Counted from the first letter of the stretch, positions 39,058-47,373 are shown. The stretch is 64,000 bases of DNA from Paenilisteria portnoyi (GCF_014322795.1 NZ_JAASTT010000002.1:124001-188000); one strand, 5' to 3'. Made by a program: numbers and translations. The notes: a model not told the origin generated them from the letters alone.

Positions 39058-39951
39058 TTAAGCACGTGGATGATACTGTTTGTAAACATCCTTTAAACGA
39101 GCCTTCGTAACATGTGTATAAATCTGCGTCGTTGAAATATCCGCATGGCCTAGTAATTCCTGAACAGAGCGTAAATCGGCCCCATTTTCCAGCAGATGCG
39201 TCGCGAAGGAATGACGCAATGTATGCGGAGTAATCGGTTTATCAATCCCAGCCTTAGCCGCAATCTGTTTCAAATTCTTCCAAAAACCTTGCCGTGTCAT
39301 GCCGCGTCCATGATGATTCAAAAACACAAAATCATTGCGCTCCGACACCCGTCGCAATTTCGGACGTCCAAATTCCAAATAATGCTCCAAAACTGTTGTC
39401 GCTGTTTTGCCAAGCGGTATAATACGCTCTTTATCCCCTTTTCCAATCGTCTGAATAAAGCCCATCTGCAAATGCAAATCGTCCATCTGAAGCCTTACCA
39501 ACTCCGTCACCCGAAGCCCCGTCGCATACAAGACCTCTAACATGGCCTGATCTCGCATCCCCAGCGGATTTGCCCCATTTGGCGCCTCCAGCAACTTCTC
39601 CACATCATTCAGATTCAAAATTTTCGGTAAAGCCTGCGCCTGTTTCGGCGTCTCAATTTGAATCATCGGGTCCCGGTCCGCTAATTTTTCATGTAGCAGA
39701 AAATGAAAAAAAGAACGCAATGAGGCAATGTAGCGCGCAATCGTTCTCGGTGATTTCCCCTCTAATTTAGCATAAGCCATAAAGCTCACAATATGTATTC
39801 GTTCTACGTCGCGAATCGCCACCGCTTCCTGCTCTTCCTCCAAATAACGCGCAAAATAACGCAGATCCCGTTCATAGGCCACCAACGTATTTGCCGACAA
39901 ACCCTTCTCAACCTGCAAAAAATGTAAAAAATCGAGTATCAAATCATTCAT
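39058..39951 (-). CDS. xerD: Site-specific tyrosine recombinase XerD
   Basis: A 297-residue recombinase that, with XerC-type partners, resolves chromosome dimers at dif. The N-terminal SAM-like domain spans about 1-85. The catalytic set is complete: Arg147 (ATGLRVTEL), Lys171, His243 and Arg246 (HTLRHSFATHLLENGADL), His269 (LGHADI) and Tyr278 (TQIYTH). The ATG at 39951 follows AGGAG by seven bases. Its place before pnp and lysA and after fur fits a housekeeping XerD rather than an integrase. Confidence 0.94.
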   Translation of the reverse strand: MNDLILDFLHFLQVEKGLSANTLVAYERDLRYFARYLEEEQEAVAIRDVERIHIVSFMAYAKLEGKSPRTIARYIASLRSFFHFLLHEKLADRDPMIQIETPKQAQALPKILNLNDVEKLLEAPNGANPLGMRDQAMLEVLYATGLRVTELVRLQMDDLHLQMGFIQTIGKGDKERIIPLGKTATTVLEHYLEFGRPKLRRVSERNDFVFLNHHGRGMTRQGFWKNLKQIAAKAGIDKPITPHTLRHSFATHLLENGADLRSVQELLGHADISTTQIYTHVTKARLKDVYKQYHPRA

Positions 39952-39980
39952 AAGTAATCTCCTCAAATGGCGTTCCTAAG

Positions 39981-40349
39981 CTACTTAATCCGCGTACACC
40001 GTCCCGACGTCACTTGCCAACCATGTTCGACATCCTTCCGCCAAACCCTCGTATACACCAATCGATCCGTAAACGCTTCTCCATCAGTAATACCAGCAAG
40101 TACCACTTCAGAAACCGTGACTACATTCCCGCCAACGACACGCTTATCCTGCGCCACAATATCCAGTTGATGCAACTGAAAACGCTTCTGCCTATGCGCC
40201 TCTAAATCATCCCGCTTCGTCACTTTTCGACCGAGATGATCCACAAAAACAAGCTCATCCGCTAGCAGCTTATCTAAACTAGAAACATCACTTGCCAACA
40301 TTGCCCTACGCAACGCTTCCTCCCGCAAAACAACTTCCTTCCAATCCAA
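39981..40349 (-). CDS. NTF2-like (DUF4440-type) protein
   Basis: A 122-residue protein if started at TTG 40349, which has AGGAGG nine bases upstream. The remaining open frame, 52 codons further to 40505, runs into repeat sequence and is unlikely to be coding. The fold looks like the SnoaL/NTF2 cone (ALRRAMLASDVSSLDKLLADELVFVDHLGR, with later strands DKRVVGGNVVTVSEVVLAG and the CTRIK end). Function unknown. It lies between fur and xerD, an insertion relative to the order I recall. Confidence 0.6.
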   Translation of the reverse strand: MDWKEVVLREEALRRAMLASDVSSLDKLLADELVFVDHLGRKVTKRDDLEAHRQKRFQLHQLDIVAQDKRVVGGNVVTVSEVVLAGITDGEAFTDRLVYTRVWRKDVEHGWQVTSGRCTRIK

Positions 40350-40484
40350 AATCAGACGCCTCCTGCCCTGCCACACCAGTATACCAAAAACCGCACCATT
40401 ACGAAAGTAAAAACGAAATACTTCGACCGATACTCGATCAAACGCTCTCATCTCCGATGGTTCACATGTCCACCGTCGAACCCC

Positions 40485-40607
40485 AGCGGGCCGACAAATG
40501 CTCAAATCCTAGGCAAAAGCGAGCACCGTAGCGGAATGTACGAAAGTACATGAGCAACGGAGCACAGCTTTTAACAACGGAGGTGAGCGTTTGTCGGCCT
40601 GCTGGGC
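40485..40607 (-). repeat. Type-2 palindromic repeat downstream of fur
   Basis: A 123-base imperfect palindrome. Outer arms CCCAGCGGGCCGACAAATGC and GCGTTTGTCGGCCTGCTGGG; an inner hairpin is centred on ATGTACTTTCGTACAT. It begins four bases after the fur stop and may end the fur transcript. The right half reappears before lysA. Confidence 0.75.
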
Positions 40608-40611
40608 GATT

Positions 40612-41067
40612 TTATTCGGCTTTTTTGATGTTGCTTTTGCACACCGTACAAATGCCTTGAAATGTTAGGCGGTGATCCTTGACAAGAAAGTCCCACTTCT
40701 GTTCTACAATTTTCTCAACATCATCTAAAAGATCCTCTTGAATTTCCTCGACAGAGCCGCATTCTAAACATACCAAATGATGATGGAAATGCTTAGCGCC
40801 TTCTTTACGAAGATCATAACGTGCCACGCCGTCTCCAAAATTAATTTTGTCAACCACGCGTAATTCTGTTAAAAGTTCCAGCGTACGATAAACTGTGGCT
40901 AATCCAATATCTGGTGAAATATCTTTGACGCGTAAATAAACATCCTCCGCGCTCAGATGGTCTTTCTCATTTTCTAATAAAATACGTACGGTTGCTTCGC
41001 GCTGTGGTGTTAATTTATAGCTTGCTTCATGCAATTGTGATTTAATCCGTTGAATACGGCCTTCCAT
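40612..41067 (-). CDS. fur: Ferric uptake regulator Fur
   Basis: A 151-residue metalloregulator that represses iron uptake genes with Fe(II). The winged helix (about 15-80, LTPQREATVRILL, DIGLATVYRTLELL) is followed by the metal sites: KHFHHHLVCLECG (His 93-97, Cys100, Cys103) and the second CxxC (Cys140, Cys143). The ATG at 41067 has GAGGGAGGG upstream; a nine-codon extension lacks support. Its likely targets, fhuGBD and fhuC, are the next genes upstream. An exact PerR box lies in its promoter. Confidence 0.95.
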   Translation of the reverse strand: MEGRIQRIKSQLHEASYKLTPQREATVRILLENEKDHLSAEDVYLRVKDISPDIGLATVYRTLELLTELRVVDKINFGDGVARYDLRKEGAKHFHHHLVCLECGSVEEIQEDLLDDVEKIVEQKWDFLVKDHRLTFQGICTVCKSNIKKAE

Positions 41068-41112
41068 TTTATGCCCTCCCTCGGGAACAAACAATCATTC
41101 TCACTTAGTAGT

Positions 41113-41127
41113 TTATAATAATTATAA
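41113..41127 (-). promoter_or_regulatory. PerR box in the fur promoter
   Basis: TTATAATAATTATAA is a perfect match to the Bacillus-type PerR consensus (TTATAATnATTATAA). It lies 46 bases before the fur start and overlaps a probable promoter (minus TTGATT, 17, TAAACT). PerR control of fur is known in B. subtilis and, as I recall, in L. monocytogenes. An inverted repeat ACTTACTC/GAGTAAGT at 41143-41183 lies just upstream. Confidence 0.85.
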
Positions 41128-41279
41128 ATAAAAATCAAGTCTACTTACTCACTCTTTATCTTGCTCAAACAATTGGAGTAAGTGGATTTTTTATCTATTC
41201 AAAGATAGCATAAAAGTTTTGAAAAGTCTATCTAGATTATCAATTACGATGAAAGAAAGCTACTTCTTTAGAATCATTA

Positions 41280-42302
41280 TCATTTAGTTTTAGCAAGCAA
41301 GTACAAGAAATATGGTGCCCCAATTACCGCGACAACAATGCCGGCGAAAATTTCTGATGGCTGCACAATAATACGCCCTATCGTATCTGCGACGAGAAGT
41401 AAAAGTGCACCAATAAGTGCCGAAATTGGTAATACCCATTTATGGCCACTACCAACGAGCCGTCTCGCAATATGTGGACCGATTAAACCTATAAAAGCAA
41501 TGCCACCACTGACAGAGACGCAAGCCGCCGCTAGAGCCACTGCAACAATAAGCAAAATAATTTTTTCTTTTTCCGTTTTCACGCCTAGCCCTGTTGCTAC
41601 TTGATCGCCAAAACCTAGAATATCTAGCGTTTTTATTTTGAACATCGCTACTGTTACTAAAACAATAAGCCATGGAAGTAGCGCAAAAACATATTGCCAA
41701 TTACTGGCCCAAATGTTCCCTGCAAGCCATTCTGCAACAACTTGATAATTTTCAGGGTCAAGACGAATTGTTAAGAGCGTCATCAAGGCAGCCACAGCAG
41801 CCGAAACCGCCACACCTGTTAATACGAGGCGATTTGGCAATAAACCTTCTTGCCGGCTATAGGATAAACCATACACAACAAACGCCGTTAGAATAGCACC
41901 CGTGAAACCAACTAAAGGCATAAACATCACTGGCACGTCTAGCGTTGATGGAAAATAAGAGATATAGAGCATAACTGCCAATCCTGCGCCATTATTTATT
42001 CCCAATATTCCTGGGTCTGCCAAGCTATTTTGCGAAACGGCTTGTAACAAGGCGCCTGAAATCGCTAATCCTGCACCAACGAGGACGGCAACGATGATAC
42101 GCGGTAATCGAAACTGCGAAATAATCAACGTATCTTGTGGTGAGCCTTGTCCGAATAAAGTTTTGATAACATCTATAAATGGAATTTTCGAGAATCCTGC
42201 ATTGACACTGTAAATGAACGTACCTACGAGTAAAATAGCGAGTAAAATCAATATGAGCCAACGTTTTCGCGCGACTTTTTGTTCCGTTGCCGTTCCCATC
42301 AT
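41280..42302 (-). CDS. fhuG: Iron-siderophore ABC transporter permease (FecCD family)
   Basis: A 340-residue permease with about ten membrane helices of the BtuC/FecCD fold. The family motif near helix 2, LPRIIVAVLVGAGLAISGALLQ, is clear, and IGLIGPHIARRLVG near the end is the ATPase-contacting loop. It imports ferric hydroxamate (ferrichrome) if the locus corresponds to listerial fhuBGCD. The ATG at 42302 follows AGGAGG by eight bases and shares one base with the fhuB stop (TGATG), so it is coupled to fhuB. Confidence 0.9.
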   Translation of the reverse strand: MMGTATEQKVARKRWLILILLAILLVGTFIYSVNAGFSKIPFIDVIKTLFGQGSPQDTLIISQFRLPRIIVAVLVGAGLAISGALLQAVSQNSLADPGILGINNGAGLAVMLYISYFPSTLDVPVMFMPLVGFTGAILTAFVVYGLSYSRQEGLLPNRLVLTGVAVSAAVAALMTLLTIRLDPENYQVVAEWLAGNIWASNWQYVFALLPWLIVLVTVAMFKIKTLDILGFGDQVATGLGVKTEKEKIILLIVAVALAAACVSVSGGIAFIGLIGPHIARRLVGSGHKWVLPISALIGALLLLVADTIGRIIVQPSEIFAGIVVAVIGAPYFLYLLAKTK

Positions 42303-43327
42303 CACAGACTCCTCCTTTCTTTACGCGCCACATAAAGGAAGAAAGGTACACCAATAAGGGCAAAAATAACACTAATCGGCGTTTCATACGGCGGATTCAC
42401 CATCCGTGCACCTATATCCGCATATAGCGTCAACAGCGCACCAATAATAGCGGAACACGGAATAATCCAACGATAATCTACACCAACCATGTAACGAACT
42501 AGATGCGGCACAATCAAGCCGATAAATCCGACTGGACCGACAACGGAAACAGCAAGGCCTGCCAAAATCAACACGACAAGCATCGATAGTAGTTTTGTCC
42601 GCGTCGTGTTTTGTCCGAGTCCAATTGCAATGTCATCGCCAAGGCTCAGAATCGTCACTGACTTGCTGAGTAATATTGCCGCAATCAACGCACCAATGAG
42701 CCACGGCCAAACGACTACAATTTGCGACCATTTCACGCCCGCAACACCGCCCGCAAACCAGAACGCTAAATCTTGGCTCAGTTTAAAATAAATAGCAATT
42801 CCTTCACTTAACGCCGTCAATAAAGACGCTACTGCAGCCCCAGCCAAAACAAGTCGCGTCGGTGACAAACCACCTTTTACAAGAGCACTCACACCAAAAA
42901 CAAGCAGGCAACCAAGCGCCGCGCCGAGGAAAGAAAAGAAAATCAAATAATTGTAGCTAAGACCTGGTAAAAAAGCGAAACAGACAGCAATCATAAATGC
43001 TGATCCCGCATTGAGCCCTAGCAAACCACTATCGGCAAGCGGATTCCGTGTCATGCCTTGCATCACCGCACCAGCAACCGCGAATGCCGCGCCGACCATC
43101 ATATCTGCAAGCACACGCGGAATGCGCAACTCCCAAATAATTTGATGTGTCGTTAAACTTTTATTGTAATGAAATAACGCGTCCCATACCGTTGCTAAAT
43201 CGATGTCTGCCGCACCAACAGCGATACCGATAAAAGCAGAAACGATAAGTAGCGCAACGCCAGCCGTCAAAATCACGGTAGCCATTGCCGGTCGCGTTTT
43301 TAATTGGGAAAGTTCCTTCGTTTTCAT
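42302..43327 (-). CDS. fhuB: Iron-siderophore ABC transporter permease (FecCD family)
   Basis: A 341-residue permease, the heterodimer partner of the next gene. It has the same layout: LRIPRVLADMMVGAAFAVAGAVMQG, then helices and IGLIVPHLVRYMVG near the C-terminus. It lies 90 bases after fhuD and one base before fhuG. Naming follows position in Listeria; which of the two is B or G is not provable from sequence. Confidence 0.88.
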   Translation of the reverse strand: MKTKELSQLKTRPAMATVILTAGVALLIVSAFIGIAVGAADIDLATVWDALFHYNKSLTTHQIIWELRIPRVLADMMVGAAFAVAGAVMQGMTRNPLADSGLLGLNAGSAFMIAVCFAFLPGLSYNYLIFFSFLGAALGCLLVFGVSALVKGGLSPTRLVLAGAAVASLLTALSEGIAIYFKLSQDLAFWFAGGVAGVKWSQIVVVWPWLIGALIAAILLSKSVTILSLGDDIAIGLGQNTTRTKLLSMLVVLILAGLAVSVVGPVGFIGLIVPHLVRYMVGVDYRWIIPCSAIIGALLTLYADIGARMVNPPYETPISVIFALIGVPFFLYVARKERRSL

Positions 43328-43417
43328 CGTACCCTGATCCCCTCATAATATGTATCGATTCGGTGAAAGGAGAAGCTTTTCAACCTGCCTCTGCCATCCC
43401 GCACGAATCGTTGTTAC

Positions 43418-44350
43418 TTATTTATTGCTATCCACTATTTTATTCACAATCAAATCCATTTGACCTTCTACTGCAATCGGATCATAATTATACATCTCAT
43501 CAAAATCCATCGTGAAAATATGGTTTGCCTTATACGCTGGCAAGTCTTTCCAAATACTCGATGCCTCTATCCCATCAAGCGCCCCATTTCTAGTATCTCC
43601 CTGTTTAAAACGCGTCACAAACATGTAGTCTGCCGCAAAATCTGGGAGCACTTCTAGCGAAATTTGCTTGTATCCTTCCCCATTAATGACCTCATCTTGA
43701 ATTTTCTTAGGCGCCTTTAATTGTAATGCGTTATAAAGAACTTGTCCACCCCGACCCCAATTATCTCCGAATACATAAAAGTTTTTATCGTCGCCTTCAT
43801 ATAATCCGACCGTTGCATTTGGTGCTACAACCCCTTTTATCTTCTCCCGTGCTTTTGCAGCTTTCTTATCAAAATCCGCTAACCAATCCTTCGCTTCTTG
43901 CTCTTTTCCAACGATTTCAGCAATCGCCGTTAACTCATCCTGCACACTTTTGTATGTATTGTATGGTATTAAAATAGTCGGCGCAATTTTCTTCATTTGA
44001 TTGAACTGATCCTCACCTGAGACAATGATTAAATCAGGTTGTAGTTCTGCCACTTTTTCAACAGAAGCCGGGTCACCAATGTCTTCTACCCCTTTTTTAT
44101 AGGCATCTAGGTATGGGTTTTTTAACACAAAAGATGTAGCGCCAATCGGCTTCACACCCAAAGCTGAGAGCGATCCCATATACTCAGTCACAACGATTTT
44201 TTTCGGATTATTCGGGATTTCTACCTTTTTCCCGTTCGGCATCTTATACGCATGCGTTTCAGATTTCCCCTTCGCCGCTTCGTCACTACCACACCCAGCC
44301 AAAACAACCACCATCACAGCAGTCAACATTAAAAATACTATTTTCTTCAT
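43418..44350 (-). CDS. fhuD: Iron-siderophore binding lipoprotein
   Basis: A 310-residue periplasmic-binding-type lipoprotein. The signal has a basic start, a hydrophobic core and the lipobox VVLAGC, so Cys20 would be lipidated. The mature part has the two-lobe class III (TroA-like) fold with KKIVVTEYMGSLSALGVKPIGA, LQPDLIIV and PFLEGQ-like VEGQMDLIVNKI. It delivers ferric siderophore to fhuBG. A Fur box lies 24 bases before the start codon. Confidence 0.92.
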   Translation of the reverse strand: MKKIVFLMLTAVMVVVLAGCGSDEAAKGKSETHAYKMPNGKKVEIPNNPKKIVVTEYMGSLSALGVKPIGATSFVLKNPYLDAYKKGVEDIGDPASVEKVAELQPDLIIVSGEDQFNQMKKIAPTILIPYNTYKSVQDELTAIAEIVGKEQEAKDWLADFDKKAAKAREKIKGVVAPNATVGLYEGDDKNFYVFGDNWGRGGQVLYNALQLKAPKKIQDEVINGEGYKQISLEVLPDFAADYMFVTRFKQGDTRNGALDGIEASSIWKDLPAYKANHIFTMDFDEMYNYDPIAVEGQMDLIVNKIVDSNK

Positions 44351-44373
44351 AAAATTTGCTCCTCCTTTTCAAT

Positions 44374-44388
44374 TGATAATGATTATCA
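44374..44388 (-). promoter_or_regulatory. Fur box of the fhuDBG operon
   Basis: TGATAATGATTATCA is a perfect 7-1-7 Fur box, 24 bases before the fhuD start. Confidence 0.9.
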
Positions 44389-44480
44389 ATCTCATCAGGA
44401 ATTATAGCAAGACACCCACCAAAAAGCAAGACTAAAAATGTCTTCCGTGCGAAAAAATAACAATAATAAGCACTTAGCTA

Positions 44481-44529
44481 TTGCAACTTTCGTCAAAAAA
44501 TTCTATACTAGTCATGAGAATGATTATCA
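44481..44529 (+). promoter_or_regulatory. fhuC promoter with Fur box
   Basis: -35 TTGCAA (44481-44486), 17-base spacer, -10 TATACT (44504-44509). The Fur box TGAGAATGATTATCA (44515-44529, one change from consensus) covers the start site, so iron-loaded Fur would block initiation. Confidence 0.85.
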
Positions 44530-44556
44530 ATCGCGAAACTAAGGAGCGATGTATAG

Positions 44557-45402
44557 ATGAATAACTTAAGAACAGACGGCTTACAAATCGCCTACGACAA
44601 GCGTGTGATCGTAGACGCTTTAAATATTGAAATACCGAAAGGCAAAATCACGGCACTAGTCGGCGCTAATGGCTCAGGTAAATCGACCATTTTAAAAACG
44701 ATGTCTCGTCTGATGAAGCCTTCTAAAGGTAATGTTTTCTTAGATGGAAAAGCGATTCACCGCCAATCCACAAAAGAAATCGCCAAACAACTAGCAATCC
44801 TGCCACAAAACCCAACCGCACCTGATGGCCTGACTGTAACCGAACTCGTTTCCTATGGCAGATCCCCCCATCAAAGCGGTTTTAAATCCATGTCCGTCAA
44901 AGATCGCGACATGATTCAATGGGCCATTCGCGTGACGAGCTTAAACGATTTCGCCGACCGCCCGATCGATAGTTTATCTGGCGGACAACGACAACGCGCT
45001 TGGATTGCCATGGCATTAGCACAAGAAACCGATATTTTATTCTTAGATGAGCCAACGACATTTCTCGATATGACCCATCAATTAGAAGTATTGATGTTGC
45101 TGAAACAACTAAACCTACAAGAAAATCGTACAATTGTCATGGTTGTCCATGATTTAAATCACGCCTCTCGCTTTGCCGATCATATGATTGCAATCCGTTC
45201 TGGTCAAGTCATTTCCGAGGGTGCCCCAGTAAATGTGATGACCGAACAAACACTAGAAGATGTTTTTGGAATTAAAGCCGATATCATGCTTGACCCACGT
45301 ACTGGCGTTCCACTATGTTTACCGTACGAAACATGTCAAGCTTGTGAAATCAGACAAGTCGCAACCAAGATAGCAGGTGAAGTCGTTGTCAAACTTGTAT
45401 GA
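44557..45402 (+). CDS. fhuC: Iron-siderophore ABC transporter ATP-binding protein
   Basis: A 281-residue ATPase. Walker A GANGSGKST (36-44), signature LSGGQRQR, Walker B DILFLDEPTTFLD and the H-loop VVHDLNH are all intact. It energises the FhuBG permease encoded on the opposite strand. A Cys-rich end (CLPYETCQACEIR) is unusual but found in some FecE-type ATPases. AAGGAG precedes the ATG. The next reductase gene overlaps its end. Confidence 0.94.
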   Translation: MNNLRTDGLQIAYDKRVIVDALNIEIPKGKITALVGANGSGKSTILKTMSRLMKPSKGNVFLDGKAIHRQSTKEIAKQLAILPQNPTAPDGLTVTELVSYGRSPHQSGFKSMSVKDRDMIQWAIRVTSLNDFADRPIDSLSGGQRQRAWIAMALAQETDILFLDEPTTFLDMTHQLEVLMLLKQLNLQENRTIVMVVHDLNHASRFADHMIAIRSGQVISEGAPVNVMTEQTLEDVFGIKADIMLDPRTGVPLCLPYETCQACEIRQVATKIAGEVVVKLV

Positions 45403-46384
45403 TGTAACAATTATCGGAGCAGGACCAGTCGGCTTATTCACCACTTTTTACAGCGGTCTACGCTCCCTAAAAACAAAAATTATCGACGCCGAGCCAGCAG
45501 TTGGCGGTAAAATCCGTTACTTCTACCCAGAAAAAATCATCCGCGATATCGGCGGGATTCCAGCAATCGAAGGACAGGAACTTGTGAAAAACTTACATGA
45601 TCAAGCAAAAACGTTCCACCCCACTATTGTATGCGGCGAACGTATCACAGAACTTCACCTGCAAAAGGACGGCACCTTCCAACTAATAGCAGAAAACGGC
45701 AATGAACATCACAGTAAAACGATTATCATCGCGGCTGGAAGTGGCACATACGAAGTTCATCCACTAGAAGTATCCGGTAGCGAAACATTTGCCAGTAACC
45801 TCTATTACGACATTAAAAATCTAGCGAGTTTCCAAAATAAAACTGTTGTTGTTTCCGGCGGTGGCAATGCAGCTATTGACTGGGCGCAATCACTAGAGCC
45901 CATCGCTAAGGAAGTCCACCTCGTATACCGTGGGGAGAATTTCAAAGGGCATGAAGAACGCGTCAAAGAAATGCACGATTCCTCCATCTGCATCCACGTG
46001 AATCACGAAATAACAGCCCTACAAGGCGATTTTACCAACCTGAAAAGCTGTGTGATTCATTGTAATAAAAACGGCAGCACAACAAAAATCGACACCGATG
46101 CCATCGTCGTGAATCATGGCGTTAAGGTGAACCTCGGTTCCATGCTTGATTGGGGCTTCGATACATCCGAATACGGCATCCTTGTCAATCAAGAAATGGA
46201 AACTAGTGTCCCTGGTATTTATGCATGTGGCGATATCTGCACCTATCCCCGCAAAATGCGCATCATCGCAGCTGGCCTCCACGAAGGACCCATCGCTATC
46301 AACAGCGCTAAAAACTTCTTAGATCCAGATGCTGAAGAAGTTGCCATGGTCAGCACACACCACGAAAGTTTCACAGAAGTCTAG
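45386..46384 (+). CDS. Ferredoxin/flavodoxin-NADP reductase type, IruO-like
   Basis: A roughly 332-residue FAD-dependent enzyme of the thioredoxin-reductase-like fold without the active CxxC. IIGAGPVGLFTTFYSGL binds FAD and VVSGGGNAAIDWAQSL binds NADPH; CGDICTYPRKMRIIAAGLHEG forms the end. In staphylococci the similar IruO supplies electrons for releasing iron from haem or siderophores. Position right after fhuC supports an iron-releasing reductase. The TTG at 45386 follows AGGTGA by five bases; a GTG at 45377 is the alternative. The overlap with fhuC implies coupling. Confidence 0.85.
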   Translation: MSNLYDVTIIGAGPVGLFTTFYSGLRSLKTKIIDAEPAVGGKIRYFYPEKIIRDIGGIPAIEGQELVKNLHDQAKTFHPTIVCGERITELHLQKDGTFQLIAENGNEHHSKTIIIAAGSGTYEVHPLEVSGSETFASNLYYDIKNLASFQNKTVVVSGGGNAAIDWAQSLEPIAKEVHLVYRGENFKGHEERVKEMHDSSICIHVNHEITALQGDFTNLKSCVIHCNKNGSTTKIDTDAIVVNHGVKVNLGSMLDWGFDTSEYGILVNQEMETSVPGIYACGDICTYPRKMRIIAAGLHEGPIAINSAKNFLDPDAEEVAMVSTHHESFTEV

Positions 46385-46389
46385 ACGAA

Positions 46390-46686
46390 AAAGAGGCTGA
46401 GACAAAACTCAAGACAAAGCAAAAGCGCCCTCCCATTTCTTCGGGTAGGGCGAAAATTATGCTTTATACAAATCGAGCGAAAGCGTTTGTATTCAGGGGA
46501 TTTGGTGGAAGCCGGAAGCGGAGCATACTGGTGTATGTGATGACTGAAAACAGGGAGAGGGTAGTTTCCTCGACCATGTAAGAAGTTAAGCGTAGCAAGT
46601 ATTGCGTAGCCGAACCGGAAGTCCGCCAAATCCCCTGAATGCGAACGCTTGTCGCCGATTTATCTGGTTTATGTCCCAAACTCTTT
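46390..46686 (-). repeat. Type-1 intergenic element, full copy B
   Basis: A 297-base element in the opposite orientation to copy A, nearly identical over its length. The ends are AAAGAGTTTGGGACATAAAC (right end read on minus) and AAAGAGGCTGAGACAAAACT (left end). The internal arms differ from copy A at paired positions (AGAGG/CCTCT here AGGGG/CCCCT; CTTGG/CCAAG here TTTGG/CCAAA), so pairing is kept. It lies between the IruO-like gene and the HNH-repeat gene. The open frames inside it are shared shadows, not genes. Confidence 0.85.
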
Positions 46687-46699
46687 GCTATATCTATTT

Positions 46700-47230
46700 T
46701 TAAGAAACTTCTTGCCGTTTCTCCTCACAAGCCACTTTAAAATTCTTCCAACTACCAAAATAATAACGCACCAATCGGTAGTCAGCGAACTCACTCATCG
46801 TAGGAAATCTCCGCATAATCCGTTCCATTTCCAAAATATCGAGAATCAATTTCTCTTTGACTTCCTTACCTTCCTCTTCCTTTGCAAACTTCGTCAAACC
46901 AGCCTGCTCGAGAAAAGCTTCCCAAGAATCATAATACTCCATGACAGACATATAAAGCGGAAACTCATGTGGTCCACTAATCGGCGGACGCCCCAACTGC
47001 TCTGAAATTCGCTTTACCTCTGCAATCAAATAATCTTCTTTATAAAAACGTTTCTGCTCATTCTCCAAACCCGCCGCCCTTAACGCGTCTGGCCACGAAC
47101 CAAATAATTGTCGTGCTTTCTCAAAATGATTGTACATGCTACGCCTTGGCACACGCCCCTGTTCCTGCGCCAATTGTTGTAATTCCGCAATAATCTGTTC
47201 TTTTGTCACAACAGCTGTATTGTCCATCAT
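46700..47230 (-). CDS. Homing-endonuclease-associated-repeat protein
   Basis: A 176-residue protein made of three copies of a roughly 50-residue repeat: a helix (IIAELQQLAQEQGRVP), then a loop and a helix ending FGSWPDALRAAGL; a second with DYLIAEVKRISEQLGRPP and DSWEAFLEQAGL; and a third ending YFGSWKNFK. This is the HNH-associated repeat, a presumed DNA-binding unit in homing endonucleases, here without any nuclease domain. The role is unknown. The start follows AGGAGAAGGGG. It is an insertion next to a type-1 element relative to the order I recall. Confidence 0.72.
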   Translation of the reverse strand: MMDNTAVVTKEQIIAELQQLAQEQGRVPRRSMYNHFEKARQLFGSWPDALRAAGLENEQKRFYKEDYLIAEVKRISEQLGRPPISGPHEFPLYMSVMEYYDSWEAFLEQAGLTKFAKEEEGKEVKEKLILDILEMERIMRRFPTMSEFADYRLVRYYFGSWKNFKVACEEKRQEVS

Positions 47231-47324
47231 CTTTCCCCTTCTCCTGTGTAGTAACTGCATTTGCATTACATTTATGTTGTATCATAAAAGAGCAATTGAA
47301 ACAACTGAAAAATATTCCAATTTA

Positions 47325-47363
47325 CAAAAAAACAAACCTAAATCACAAAATTCAGGTTTGTTT
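47325..47363 (-). terminator. Terminator after the tetR gene
   Basis: Minus-strand AACAAACCT and AGGTTTGTT around a 14-base loop, then a T-run. Confidence 0.8.
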
Positions 47364-47373
47364 TCCCATTTAT

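Noticed and set aside
40350-40505. N-terminal extension of the NTF2-like protein
   Set aside because: The extra 52 codons run into repeat sequence; a TTG with AGGAGG upstream gives a normal-length domain.
46381-46629. Open frame shared between 19696-19896 and 46381-46629 (MADFRFGYAILATLNF start)
   Set aside because: It lies wholly in the type-1 repeat, lacks a ribosome site, and is alike only because the repeats are alike. Its pattern of changes follows stem pairing rather than codons.
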